Source: Hassallia byssoidea VB512170
Lineage (GTDB): Bacteria; Cyanobacteriota; Cyanobacteriia; Cyanobacteriales; Nostocaceae
Length of the DNA: 64,000 nt
Reading direction: 5' to 3'
Assembly (NCBI RefSeq): GCF_000817785.2
Contig: NZ_JTCM02000007.1
Span: forward strand, 1-64,000
Of this stretch, positions 42,378-51,553 are shown one piece after another. The notes beneath the pieces are model-generated. The model did not search any database. It saw only the letters and a program-made list of their open reading frames with translations, and had not been told where the DNA came from. How positions within the stretch are numbered: the first letter of the stretch is position 1; each line of letters opens with the position of its first letter. The position numbers and the translations under genes are program-made.

Positions 42378-44837
42378 CTAACTCATAACTTTTAACTCGG
42401 CACCTTTTAAACGTCTTTCAATCGCATGGGAATAGCGATCGCTCATATCTTCGATCCTAACCTTGATTAAACTTTGGTTATCAGAGGTTAACACCCCCAA
42501 ATCAGTGTTGGAATTACTAACCTTGCCAAGTTGTTGCCAATAATTAGCCAATTGTTCATTTAATAAAGATTCCCAAACTTCTTGGTGTTCTAACGCTACA
42601 GAAACTATAATTCGCGCTCCACCTTCAGAAAACAGCACCTCATCCCATCTTTGAGAAATGCTTGATGCTAATCCTAAATTAATTTCGGCACCAAGTTTGC
42701 CAGCAATGCAACATTCTGCCAATGCAACAGCTAAACCACCTTCAGCACAATCATGAGCCGAACGAATCCAACCATTGCGAATTCCTTCACGGCAAACTTT
42801 TTGTACACACCTTTCCAATTCAAAATCTACCCGTGGAGGGTGTCCAGCTACAGTATTATGGATAGTGGCTAAATATTCTGATGCTCCCAATTCAACTTTA
42901 GATTCTAAAGGCAATCCTAAAAGATAAATAATATCGCCTTCAGCTTGCCATGCTTGACCGCAAATTTTGCTCAAATCAGGAATCAACCCGACCATCCCCA
43001 CAACCGGGGTAGGATAAATTGGTTGCGGGTTGCCTTCTGAGTCGAAAGTTTCATTATAAAGTGAGACATTACCGCCAGTAACCGGCGTTGCTAATTCTCG
43101 GCAACCTTCAGCCAAACCGCGACAAGCTTCTGCTAATTGCCAATAACCAATCGGTTTTTCCGGACTGCCGAAATTTAAGTTATCAGTCACCGCTAAAGGT
43201 TCAGCACCCACACAACTGAGATTGCGTGCAGCTTCAGCAACAACTGCCTTAGCACCCTCGTAAGGGTCAAGATAAACGTAACGAGGATTGCAATCAACTG
43301 TAGCAGCAACAGCGCTTTGGGGAGTGGGGGTTTCGGAGGGAGATGAGGGAGATGAGGAGGTAGGAGAAGAATTCTCTTCGTCCCCCTGCTCCCTGCCCCC
43401 TGCCCCCTGCCCCCTGCCCCCTCCCCCACTCCCCCCATCCTCAAGGGGACGCAACCGGACGACGGCGGCATCAGCGCCACCTGGTAAGATGACGGTGTTA
43501 TTTTGGACTTGATGATCGTATTGGCGATAAACCCAACGTTTTGATGCGATCGTTGGTGTATCGAGTAAAGTCAAAAGAATATCATTCCAACTTTGCAAGC
43601 TTCCTTGAATTTCAATGCCAGCAGTTGTGCAAGCGGGGAGAGAATCAGGCGTCCATTCCCAAGCTTTAATAGCATACTCTGGTGGTTCTGTCAATAATTC
43701 TCGTTCATACAGTGGAGTATTTTCTGCCAAAGCTTCAGCGGGAATTTCTGCGGCAATTCCACCTTGGAATAATATTCTAACAATGGGTTCGGCTATAACT
43801 TCCCCCGCAACAACCGCTTGCAGTCCCCACCGATGGAAAATGTCGATTAACTCTTGTTCGCGTCCCTTGTGTGCCACAAACAGCATTCTTTCTTGAGATT
43901 CCGAAAGCAGATATTCATAGGGAACCATACCCGATTCTCGCACGGGTATTTTATCTAAATCCAGTTCAATGCCGACACCGCCTTTTGCAGCCATTTCTGA
44001 TGTGGAACAGGTGATGCCAGCTGCACCCATATCCTGTGCTGCGACGACAGCACCTGTTTTAAAGGCTTCCAGACAAGCTTCAATTAACGACTTTTCCAAA
44101 AAAGGATCGCCAACTTGCACCGCTGGACGGTTATCTAGTGATTCATCGCTAAGTTCTGCACTGGCAAAACTTGCACCACCCATACCATCGCGTCCGGTGG
44201 TGGAACCGACATACAATACTGGGTTCCCTAAACCAGATGCGCCAGATTTGACGATTTCTGGAGTTTCCATCAATCCTAGCGCCATCACGTTTACTAGGGG
44301 ATTCCCGGAGTAAGCAGAGTCAAAATAAACTTCGCCACCGACAGTGGGAACCCCAACGCAATTACCATAATGAGAAATTCCTGCAACCACACCGCTGAAA
44401 AGCCGTTGAGTTTTGGTATCTTCCAGAGAACCGAAGCGCAGGGAGTTTAAAAGAGCAATGGGACGCGCACCCATTGTAAAGATATCTCTGAGGATACCTC
44501 CTACGCCTGTGGCGGCTCCTTGAAAAGGTTCGACGGCTGAGGGGTGATTATGAGATTCGATTTTAAACGCAAGTTGCAGCCCGTCGCCTAAATCGACAAC
44601 GCCGGCATTTTCACCCGGACCAACGAGGATGCGCGGTCCGGTTGTGGGAAACTGTTTTAATAGCGGTCGTGAATTTTTGTAACAACAATGCTCTGACCAC
44701 ATCACCCCAAACATTCCCAGTTCGGCTTTGTTGGGATGACGCCCTAACCTGCGGACAATTTCTTCATATTCTTCTGGCTTTAAACCTTCTGCGGCGATTT
44801 CTTCAGGGGAAAAGGCTGGTTTTGAGCTTGCAGTCAT
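42378..44837 (-). CDS. purL: phosphoribosylformylglycinamidine synthase subunit II
   Basis: The 819-residue synthetase subunit of the PurLQS complex, which converts FGAR to FGAM with ATP. Motifs: [20 protein letters not shown] near residue 30, [19 protein letters not shown] near 92, [12 protein letters not shown] near 218, and in the second half [11 protein letters not shown] near 555 and [13 protein letters not shown] near 700. Residues about 466-508 are an in-frame low-complexity insert encoded by a heptamer array, which makes the protein longer than usual. It lies between the two homologous halves, so activity is probably retained. Confidence 0.95.
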   Translation of the reverse strand: MTASSKPAFSPEEIAAEGLKPEEYEEIVRRLGRHPNKAELGMFGVMWSEHCCYKNSRPLLKQFPTTGPRILVGPGENAGVVDLGDGLQLAFKIESHNHPSAVEPFQGAATGVGGILRDIFTMGARPIALLNSLRFGSLEDTKTQRLFSGVVAGISHYGNCVGVPTVGGEVYFDSAYSGNPLVNVMALGLMETPEIVKSGASGLGNPVLYVGSTTGRDGMGGASFASAELSDESLDNRPAVQVGDPFLEKSLIEACLEAFKTGAVVAAQDMGAAGITCSTSEMAAKGGVGIELDLDKIPVRESGMVPYEYLLSESQERMLFVAHKGREQELIDIFHRWGLQAVVAGEVIAEPIVRILFQGGIAAEIPAEALAENTPLYERELLTEPPEYAIKAWEWTPDSLPACTTAGIEIQGSLQSWNDILLTLLDTPTIASKRWVYRQYDHQVQNNTVILPGGADAAVVRLRPLEDGGSGGGGRGQGAGGREQGDEENSSPTSSSPSSPSETPTPQSAVAATVDCNPRYVYLDPYEGAKAVVAEAARNLSCVGAEPLAVTDNLNFGSPEKPIGYWQLAEACRGLAEGCRELATPVTGGNVSLYNETFDSEGNPQPIYPTPVVGMVGLIPDLSKICGQAWQAEGDIIYLLGLPLESKVELGASEYLATIHNTVAGHPPRVDFELERCVQKVCREGIRNGWIRSAHDCAEGGLAVALAECCIAGKLGAEINLGLASSISQRWDEVLFSEGGARIIVSVALEHQEVWESLLNEQLANYWQQLGKVSNSNTDLGVLTSDNQSLIKVRIEDMSDRYSHAIERRLKGAELKVMS
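43310..43440. repeat. heptamer repeat insertion inside purL
   Basis: Six or so CCCCCTG-type heptamers (43383-43424) with flanking GAGATGAGG units interrupt the purL reading frame without breaking it. On the coding strand they give a Gly/Arg/Gln-rich and then Ser/Pro-rich stretch. Confidence 0.88.
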
Positions 44838-44879
44838 GGAAGTAATGCACTCTGGGGGACAGAGAATTATTCTATCGAT

Positions 44880-45272
44880 TTACAGGCGCTGTAAATGCAG
44901 TTCCAGAAATGCAGATAATTCTTCTTTGGACATTTCCCTCTGAACTACTCGAATCACCAAGTTATAAGCTTGCTCTTCCGATAAGTTCAAACTATACCCG
45001 TTTAAGGTTATGAAGGTATCCATAACCGCAAATGCAGTGCGCTTGTTGCCATCAATAAACGGATGGTTCATCGCTAAATGGTACAGGTATGCTGCTGCTT
45101 GCTCACCAATTGTCGGATGGAGAAGTTCACCGCCAAAGGTGGCTTGAGGTTGTGCCAGTGCTGAATCTAGCAAACCTTCGTCTCTGACACCAGATGTTCC
45201 ACCAAAGCTGTTTATCTCATCTTGGTGAATGTCTAAGACTTGAGAAATAGTGAGAAATCTAGGAGTCTGCAA
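44880..45272 (-). CDS. doc: Doc-type Fic-domain toxin
   Basis: 130 residues with the Fic/Doc core HPFIDGNKRTA near residue 70. Death-on-curing toxins of this family phosphorylate EF-Tu and arrest translation. The N-terminus (FLTISQVLDIHQDEI) and the GLLDSALAQPQATFGG segment are typical of Doc. It overlaps the upstream antitoxin gene by 14 bp and lies close behind purL's start on the same strand. The histidine, aspartate, lysine and arginine of the motif are intact, so it is probably active. Confidence 0.9.
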   Translation of the reverse strand: MQTPRFLTISQVLDIHQDEINSFGGTSGVRDEGLLDSALAQPQATFGGELLHPTIGEQAAAYLYHLAMNHPFIDGNKRTAFAVMDTFITLNGYSLNLSEEQAYNLVIRVVQREMSKEELSAFLELHLQRL

Positions 45273-45573
45273 GGCGACGGTAAACCTCCTGCCATTTCTG
45301 TTTAGAAGCTAAATAAGCCTGCCATACTTCTTCATCTGAGGCAATCTGATTTGAGGCAGTATTTTCTAATTTGTCTTCGCTTTGTTCCATTTCGCCTAAG
45401 GATTCTGCAAAATCAGGAATATTTAATAATAGTTTCTCAGTTGCTTCGCTTTCTTCTGTTTTTTGTAGGTAAGCAATAATTGCAACTGCTACTCGCAACT
45501 TCTCAAGAGAAAGTTGACGCAAACGACTTTCGGCTTCTGATAAATAAATGCTGTGTTTTTGTTCTGTTGCCAT
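45259..45573 (-). CDS. antitoxin partner of the Doc toxin
   Basis: A 104-residue acidic protein upstream of and overlapping doc by 14 bp. The N-terminal half is helical (SEAESRLRQLSLEKLRVAVAIIAYLQ), the middle is acidic and Ser/Glu-rich, and the C-terminus (EEVWQAYLASKQKWQEVYRRLADS) could be the toxin-binding helix. It does not clearly match the Phd family by eye. The antitoxin assignment rests on gene order, overlap and size. Confidence 0.7.
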   Translation of the reverse strand: MATEQKHSIYLSEAESRLRQLSLEKLRVAVAIIAYLQKTEESEATEKLLLNIPDFAESLGEMEQSEDKLENTASNQIASDEEVWQAYLASKQKWQEVYRRLADS

Positions 45574-45781
45574 CGTTACCCCAAGCTAGGTTTGTTGCAA
45601 GACGTTATGAATCAGTTTTGCTGCTAACTCTAGCTTATCGCGCTGGGTGAGTGGCTCTTATGGTCAACTGGAAAAATACGTGATTCTCTAATCGTTAATA
45701 AAGATTATTCAAGTAATTTTACTATGTTAATTAAAAATAGAATGAATTATAAAACAAATATTAACTAAGTCGAGAAGTAAA

Positions 45782-46096
45782 ATGAATTTTACTATGAATA
45801 CAATACACTTTATTCCAGTGTTGATTGGACAAGTTCAGATGTGTCACAGTCCTAATCCATTGGAATGGACTATTATCATTGCTACGGTTGGTGGCATTTT
45901 AGTTCTTTCAGGTGTCGGTGCTGCTGGAATCGCAAGTGTAGCAGGTATGCTAGTACCAATGCTCGTATCAGGAGCTAGTATTGAGGCGATAACAGCATCA
46001 GTAACAGCAGCGCTTCAAACAATCACTACAATCGGCGCATCCCTTGAGGTAGTGGCTCAGTTGGTGTATGCCGTTAAAGTGATTTTGGGGTGCTAG
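45782..46096 (+). CDS. small hydrophobic Gly/Ala-rich protein
   Basis: 104 residues. After a 28-residue leader-like segment (MNFTMNTIHFIPVLIGQVQMC, then HSPNPLEW), three hydrophobic helices rich in Gly, Ala, Val, Ile, Ser and Thr follow almost without charge, and the protein ends in cysteine. Composition and size resemble precursors of circular or other pore-forming bacteriocins, but no processing or transport gene is nearby. It could equally be a small membrane protein or holin-like peptide. The family is not recognised. Confidence 0.55.
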   Translation: MNFTMNTIHFIPVLIGQVQMCHSPNPLEWTIIIATVGGILVLSGVGAAGIASVAGMLVPMLVSGASIEAITASVTAALQTITTIGASLEVVAQLVYAVKVILGC

Positions 46097-46171
46097 TTAA
46101 TTTATATTGCACTCGCGCGATCGCACTTCATCACAGCAAGCTTATAAGCGCGATCGCTCTTCATTAAATCA

Positions 46172-47002
46172 CTAAATTCCTGTATCTTCACCTTGGGAAT
46201 TATCAACAGAAGACGTTTGTGCAGCCTTTCTTACCGCTTCAACATCCAAGCTTAACCTTTCAGCTATCTGTTCGACAGTTAACCCCAACTCCAATAATAG
46301 GGGTACTGTTTCTAGTTTGGCTTCTAGTTTGCCCTCTTCCTTGGCATCTTGTGCGACTTCTCGAAAATACCTTGTCTGCTTTAACTCACTTAACCCAAAC
46401 ATAGCTTCTATCTCCTCGCGGCTTAAGTTGGTAAACTTATAAACCAATATCGTCTCTATCAATTCTAAAACTTTCTGCCTGAGAGCAACATCTTCAAGTT
46501 CCTGCTGTGCTTTCTCAAGTAATTGCCTAGCTTGTTCATTAACTGTCGCTTCCTCCTCAACTACTAACTGCACTATTCCTAAACCAAGGGACGTATTTAC
46601 TGTTGACTCTAATTCATCTAAATACACAAATGTGACTTGCTGACTCATCAGCAATCCTCTGTACTGCATCGGTACGCCTGGATCTAAACTTCGTTTGGCA
46701 AACACTGCTACTGCACGCCAATCTTGAATCGGTTGGTATTGATTTAAGTAAACGAAAATTTCGGCAAACAATCGCCAGTAAAAATCGGTTTTGGGTTGAA
46801 ACTGAACTTCGACAAAGTAGATGGGTTGTTCAGGAAAATCCGCTAAAGGTAAAAACAAACCATCGAAGCGAAAGGCTAATTCTTTGATTTCAACAGATGC
46901 AAACTGATAAGCTTCTGCTTGATTAGCAGATTCACCGATGAGTTCAAAGAGAATACCAGGCAAAGTCTGAAAAAGTTGATAAAATATCGTGTCAGTTCTC
47001 AC
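46172..47002 (-). CDS. Rpn-family recombination-promoting nuclease / putative transposase
   Basis: 276 residues. The start TDTIFYQLFQTLPGILFELIG and FRFDGLFLP with YFVEVQFQPKTDFYWRLFAE are the PD-(D/E)XK nuclease core of the DUF2887/Rpn group (D near residue 45, then E-x-Q). The C-terminus has an acidic coiled region (DAKEEGKLEAKLETVPLLL) and a helix typical of this family. These proteins are abundant in cyanobacteria and cut DNA in other bacteria, promoting RecA-independent transfer. It is flanked by HIP1-rich DNA and long gaps. Confidence 0.87.
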   Translation of the reverse strand: MRTDTIFYQLFQTLPGILFELIGESANQAEAYQFASVEIKELAFRFDGLFLPLADFPEQPIYFVEVQFQPKTDFYWRLFAEIFVYLNQYQPIQDWRAVAVFAKRSLDPGVPMQYRGLLMSQQVTFVYLDELESTVNTSLGLGIVQLVVEEEATVNEQARQLLEKAQQELEDVALRQKVLELIETILVYKFTNLSREEIEAMFGLSELKQTRYFREVAQDAKEEGKLEAKLETVPLLLELGLTVEQIAERLSLDVEAVRKAAQTSSVDNSQGEDTGI

Positions 47003-47533
47003 TTTATTTGATTTGAAAAACTAAAAAATATTATGTGCCGCAAAGTGAATAAGTGACTGTATTGGTGGTAAAGTCTCAGTGTAATCGGGATTTTTTCGCC
47101 TTCAACAGAAATTATGGCATTTTAGTGTGCCGTCTGTTAATTTTTGAGTTATAACTGGCATCAACAGTATTGGGTGTAGCTGTAATTTTGTCGCTTGTGA
47201 AAACTTAATTGGGTATAGTGCAACCCAAAGAAGCGTTGAGTAGAAGTATTTTTGCGATCGCGTAGATAAGTTTATGCATTTTCCATTAGATGCGTTGATA
47301 TTTAGATAATTTAATAAATTGTCACAAAAAATACAGTTTATTTTGTCAAAGTGTGCATTAGGTAAATCCGAAGTGAAAAATTTCTTTTTAGGTAAATACA
47401 GTTAAGCTGCAACAATCATGTGATGACAATCACTGATGCCCATGATTAAGATCGTCTTCTAAAAACGGGTAAACCCGCATAATTACATATAACTGAACTC
47501 TAGCCGAGTCATTAATAGGGAACACACTAATTG
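47003..47533. other. intergenic region, possible RNA source
   Basis: No ORF is convincing in these 530 bp. The right end leads directly into a strong intrinsic terminator that no annotated gene explains (see the next entry). Confidence 0.5.
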
Positions 47534-47567
47534 CCGACAGCCTTTTGAAGAAGTCTGTCGGTTTTTT
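47534..47567 (+). terminator. orphan intrinsic terminator
   Basis: CCGACAG (47534-47540) pairs with CTGTCGG (47555-47561), followed by six T residues. This is a textbook rho-independent terminator for plus-strand transcription, but no plus-strand coding sequence lies upstream. It may end an unannotated small RNA. Confidence 0.75.
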
Positions 47568-47805
47568 ATTGCTCGTAGTGAGCGGTTTACCGCTCATGTC
47601 AAGGATTTTAAGGGATAGAGCCGCTTACTACTTAAATAAAAGTTCCCCACAACCTGTTGGTAACTTGACAGAAATTCTGCCAGAGCCACTACAAGTGTGG
47701 GGAGGGTATGATCAAATTAGAGATTTTATGGATGTTGAGTGTTCAGATGTTGCACTCTCTCTAGTAGACCGTAAGTGTACGCTTGGGTTTAGCGCCCACG
47801 CATGA

Positions 47806-48291
47806 TTATGACATCGATTGAATGACGTAATCAAAGTAGGGGGAAGCTTCGGCTGCGTCTTCGGCATTGAGTAAGTCAAGGGAGGCTTTTTTGAGACAAG
47901 CGATCGCTTCTACCATTCCTGGTACGGGAACGCCTAAAGAATTGTACATTTCCCGCACACCAATCAAACCAATTTTTTCAATTGGTTCTTTGTCGCCGGC
48001 AAGCACTCCATAAGTAATTAGGCGTAAGTACCAGCCGTAATCGCGGACACATAAAGCACGTTGGCGCTCTCCGAAAGCGTTGCCTCCAGGTGCGATAAAG
48101 TCAGGACGCTTTTGCCAAAGCTGTTTGGTTGCTTCCTGAACTATCTTTTTCTCGTTTTCGGCTAAGGTTGTGACAATTCGCATCCGCTGTGCGCCGGTTT
48201 GCAAGAAGTCTTTGATGTTTTTGAGTTCACCACTGCTGGGATAACGCAGTTCGTCGTCGGCTTTGAGAATAACTTGGCTAATTACAGTCAT
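47806..48291 (-). CDS. apcD: allophycocyanin alpha-B subunit
   Basis: From ATG 48291 this is 161 residues, the standard length. The sequence opens [22 protein letters not shown] and contains the chromophore site [13 protein letters not shown] (cysteine near 80), which carries phycocyanobilin. ELKNIKDFL and [11 protein letters not shown] are typical of ApcD rather than ApcA. ApcD is a terminal emitter in the phycobilisome core and directs energy towards photosystem I. It is divergent from rlmD, with 75 bp between. Confidence 0.96.
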   Translation of the reverse strand: MTVISQVILKADDELRYPSSGELKNIKDFLQTGAQRMRIVTTLAENEKKIVQEATKQLWQKRPDFIAPGGNAFGERQRALCVRDYGWYLRLITYGVLAGDKEPIEKIGLIGVREMYNSLGVPVPGMVEAIACLKKASLDLLNAEDAAEASPYFDYVIQSMS

Positions 48292-48366
48292 GATTAGTAA
48301 AATCACGCGACATATTACTTGCTAGTTTAACTAGTCTTAGGTACACAAATAAAGGGAGATTGTAAG

Positions 48367-49782
48367 GTGTCGATTACAGAATTGCTTCACACTGATGAAG
48401 ATGATTCACCCAAATGGCAACAGGGAGAGTTAATTGAAGTTGAAATTACAGACTTGAGTGATACGGGGGATGGTGTCGGACGCTTCTGCGATCGCGTAGT
48501 CTTTGTTCCGGATACAGTACCAGGCGATCGCGCAGTGGTACGCTTACTACACGTTAAACCCAAATACGCCCACGCCAAGCTGCATTCATTATCGCAACCA
48601 TCGCCCCACCGCATCCGCCCTAGTTGCATTGTGGCTGATAAATGTGGTGGTTGCCAGTGGCAGCATATCAGCTATGAGTACCAACTTGAAGCCAAACGCA
48701 ATCAAGTTATTCAAGCTTTAGAACGAATTGGCGGTTTTGTGCATCCACCAGTAGATCCAGTTTTGCCTGCACCTTCAGCTTTAGGTTATCGTAATAAATC
48801 TACATATCCTGTAGGTAAATCGGCAACAGGACAAGTTCAAGCTGGTTATTACCAAAAAGGCAGCCATCAATTAGTTAACTTAAATCAATGCCCTGTGCAA
48901 GATGCACGATTAAATCCATTACTCGCACAAGTTAAACAAGATATCCACACATCACAATGGCAAGTTTACGACGAAACCAGTCACACTGGACAAATACGCC
49001 ATCTTAGTTTACGCATTGGACGGCGCACTGGGGAAATGTTGCTGACAATGGTAGTCAAAGATTGGAATTTACCAGGAATTGAAAAGCTTTCCGCAGCGTG
49101 GTTAAAACACTTTCCCCAATTAGTCGGAGTCTGCTTAAATCGAAATAGCGATCGCACTAATGCGATTTTTGGTGACGAAACCCGTTGCGTTGCCGGAATT
49201 TCCTATCTGCGAGAACAATTCGCCGGATTAGAATTTCAAGTACGCCCAGATACATTTTTTCAAGTTTACACCGAAACAGCCGAGGCGCTTTTGCAGGAAA
49301 TTCAAAGAGAACTGAATTTGCAAGGAAATGAAGTTATAGTTGACGCTTATTGTGGTATAGGCACGTTAACTTTGCCTTTGGCAAAACAAGTACGTAGTAT
49401 TACGGGGTTGGAAGTGCAAGCCGAAGCGGTCGAACAGGCTATTTTAAATGCGCGAAATAACAATATTAATAATGTGACTTTTGTTGTCGGCGCAGTTGAA
49501 AAATTGTTACCGCATCCTGACATTCAGCCAGATATTGTGTTATTAGATCCGCCACGTAAAGGATGCGCGAGCGATGTCATCGAATCCTTACGGCGCAAGC
49601 AACCCCCCCGTATCGTTTACGTCAGCTGTAAAGTAGCCACCCTCGCTCGTGATTTAAAACTACTTTGTGCAGATGGAATGTATACCATTACACGAATCCA
49701 ACCCGCTGACTTTTTTCCTCAAACCGCTCATGTCGAAGCAGCCGCAATTCTAGTTTTATCAGCTTCTGGCAAGGGTATTTAG
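48367..49782 (+). CDS. rlmD: 23S rRNA (uracil-5-)-methyltransferase RlmD-type
   Basis: 471 residues from GTG 48367, which follows an AAGG sequence. An N-terminal TRAM domain (about 20-75, IEVEITDLSDTGDGVGRF) is followed by the iron-sulfur cluster cysteines in CIVADKCGGCQW near 87-98. The SAM-dependent domain has FFQVYTETAEALL, DAYCGIGTLTLPLA near 325, DPPRKGC near 398 and the catalytic cysteine in YVSCKVATLARDL near 420. It methylates 23S rRNA uracil, by family; the exact position is not predictable because RlmCD-type enzymes vary. Confidence 0.92.
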   Translation: MSITELLHTDEDDSPKWQQGELIEVEITDLSDTGDGVGRFCDRVVFVPDTVPGDRAVVRLLHVKPKYAHAKLHSLSQPSPHRIRPSCIVADKCGGCQWQHISYEYQLEAKRNQVIQALERIGGFVHPPVDPVLPAPSALGYRNKSTYPVGKSATGQVQAGYYQKGSHQLVNLNQCPVQDARLNPLLAQVKQDIHTSQWQVYDETSHTGQIRHLSLRIGRRTGEMLLTMVVKDWNLPGIEKLSAAWLKHFPQLVGVCLNRNSDRTNAIFGDETRCVAGISYLREQFAGLEFQVRPDTFFQVYTETAEALLQEIQRELNLQGNEVIVDAYCGIGTLTLPLAKQVRSITGLEVQAEAVEQAILNARNNNINNVTFVVGAVEKLLPHPDIQPDIVLLDPPRKGCASDVIESLRRKQPPRIVYVSCKVATLARDLKLLCADGMYTITRIQPADFFPQTAHVEAAAILVLSASGKGI

Positions 49783-50203
49783 CCCCTTGACAAAACTCAA
49801 ATTTTTTATTTTTAGTCTAGTGCATAGGAAAAATGCTAAAATTGAATTAAGCTAAACATAGAATTCATTGAATTCCATTTCTATAAAGAAATTGAAGTTG
49901 TATGGGTTACTCCTAAACTTGAATTTGGTTGTTTAAATTCCGAATCGGCAGGTAAAAGAGTATCGCTATACTCTTCTACATTATTGAAAGCATCTTTAGT
50001 TGCTAACTGCCCAACTGAAAGTTTATGCAAGCCGTTTTAGATAAGCAACCGCAATTCATGAAGATAACCGATGCTCCACAGTATTTTCACAACTTAGTTT
50101 TGAAGACGCTAGTTTGAAGGCAGCACGACCACCTCAACTTATATCAGGGTACCTGCGTGTGCAAACTGATGTCTAGCTAACTGAAGGCTATGGGGTTTCT
50201 CTT
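49783..50203. other. intergenic region
   Basis: 421 bp of AT-rich sequence with no convincing ORF, repeat array or RNA structure. It presumably carries the promoter of the anti-sigma gene. Confidence 0.4.
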
Positions 50204-50653
50204 GTGATTACCATTTCGCTCCGTCCAGTTGGACGTAATTGGGGCACAATTAGTTTCGCCTCAACTCTATATCTCTGTCCAATATTAGATTTACTATTGG
50301 CAGAAATTCCCGTGAAGTTGCAAGCCGAGCTGCGACTGGGACTTCAAGAAGCCCTAGTCAATGCAGCAAAACATGGCAATCATCTCGATCCCGGTAAAAC
50401 AGTAGTAGTCCGTTTTTCCTTAATAGATAATCAGTATTGGTGGATTATATCAGATCAAGGCAGCGGATTTAGTCCATGTTGTACATGCGATCGCGATCCC
50501 ACAGATTATCTACCACCAGATGAGTCAGAAAACGGTCGGGGTATGACTCTACTGCATCACATTTTCGATCAGGTAGAGTGGAACCGCAAAGGCACAGAAT
50601 TAAGGCTTTGCAAACAGCTAGATAATCGACCGAGATTATCTCTGCGACGTTAG
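50204..50653 (+). CDS. RsbW-like anti-sigma / ATP-binding serine kinase
   Basis: 149 residues from GTG 50204. A compact HATPase_c_2 domain: LRLGLQEALVNAAKHGN (N box) near 43-60, WIISDQGSGFSP (G1 box) near 85, and ENGRGMTLLHHIFDQVEW (G2 box) near 110. Such kinases bind sigma factors or phosphorylate anti-anti-sigma proteins to control stress responses. No partner lies next to it. The CCTCD pair of cysteines is unusual but outside the boxes. Confidence 0.88.
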   Translation: MITISLRPVGRNWGTISFASTLYLCPILDLLLAEIPVKLQAELRLGLQEALVNAAKHGNHLDPGKTVVVRFSLIDNQYWWIISDQGSGFSPCCTCDRDPTDYLPPDESENGRGMTLLHHIFDQVEWNRKGTELRLCKQLDNRPRLSLRR

Positions 50654-50737
50654 AGAAAGTGGGGAATGGGTAATGGGTAATGGGTAATGGCTAATTCCCC
50701 CACTCGGACACTCGGACACTCCCCCACTCCCTACTCC

Positions 50738-51034
50738 CTACTCCCTACTCCCTACTCCCTTATCCCCGTGACTTGGACAGGGTGGTGCGGAAATAGAGCG
50801 ATCTAACCAACCAGATGCTTGTTCTAATCTAGCAAGAGCTTCAGCAGGCTGATTTTTGAGGAGAAACACAAGAGCGGCAGCGGCTTGTTCACTGGCGCGA
50901 GAATTGCGGTTAGACTTAAGGCGATGCCAATCGTTAGGGGAAATGCTCAACCTCTCCATGAGAGCTTGTGCTAATTCTAAAGTGCTTAATTCATCTAATT
51001 GACTGGTTTTAGGCAGCTGGGTGGATTGGGACAT
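50738..51034 (-). CDS. small conserved cyanobacterial protein
   Basis: 98 residues, helix-rich: LDELSTLELAQALMERLSISPNDWHRLKSNR, then SEQAAAALVFLLKNQPAEALARLEQASGWLDRSISAPPCPSHG. It is ordered and probably soluble; I think it belongs to a small DUF family restricted to cyanobacteria. The last residues (GDKGVGSRE) are encoded by the neighbouring heptamer array, so the array has extended the C-terminus. The function is unknown. Confidence 0.75.
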   Translation of the reverse strand: MSQSTQLPKTSQLDELSTLELAQALMERLSISPNDWHRLKSNRNSRASEQAAAALVFLLKNQPAEALARLEQASGWLDRSISAPPCPSHGDKGVGSRE

Positions 51035-51057
51035 GATATTAAGTGCGAGGAGTGCTG

Positions 51058-51172
51058 AGTTGATAGTCCAAAGTCCAAAGAGTCAAGAGTCCATAGTCAA
51101 GAGTCTATAGTTAATTGACCATTGACCATTGACCTTTGACAGTTGACAGTTGACCATTGACTATTGACTATT
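51058..51172. repeat. AGTCCAA and TTGACCA heptamer arrays
   Basis: The AGTCCAA-type and complementary TTGACCA/TTGACTA heptamers recur between divergent small genes, as at 15344-15478. Confidence 0.88.
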
Positions 51173-51188
51173 AGTGTACTACCTGTAA

Positions 51189-51551
51189 ATGAAGCCGCCT
51201 AAACAACCGCAGCCACCAGAGTCAAATCAAGAGTTAGAATTTGAAGAAGAATTACTGTTGTTAGAGCGATCGCTTGTTGACTTGAAAGAACGCTACACGC
51301 AAGTGCAACGCGATCGCATCTCCAAGGCAGAATATGAAAAACGTCGCCAAGAACTTAATCAAAATAAACATTACACTCCAGAAATGAAAGCTGAGTTAAA
51401 GCACATCAAACAGCAGCTAGAAGTGCTAGAAGTTAGCTTAGAAAGTCAGTTATTCTCCTGGAAAAGCGTCAAAAAACCTTTTTGGCAAATCATCCGCTTT
51501 GGTGGATTGGGCGTTATCATAGGCTGGATATTAAAGTCCTATGTTGGTTAA
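51189..51551 (+). CDS. coiled-coil protein with C-terminal membrane anchor
   Basis: 120 residues. A Pro/Glu-rich start is followed by a long charged helix (about 18-88, [20 protein letters not shown] and onwards) with heptad spacing. The C-terminal 22 residues ([20 protein letters not shown]) form a membrane anchor. It ends three bases before asnS, so it is probably cotranscribed with it. No known family is recognised; a tail-anchored scaffold is a guess. Confidence 0.7.
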   Translation: MKPPKQPQPPESNQELEFEEELLLLERSLVDLKERYTQVQRDRISKAEYEKRRQELNQNKHYTPEMKAELKHIKQQLEVLEVSLESQLFSWKSVKKPFWQIIRFGGLGVIIGWILKSYVG

Positions 51552-51553
51552 CT

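Noticed and set aside
47545-47805. 86-codon plus-strand ORF beginning inside the orphan terminator
   Set aside because: Its start lies within the hairpin and T-tract of the terminator, and it shows no family features.
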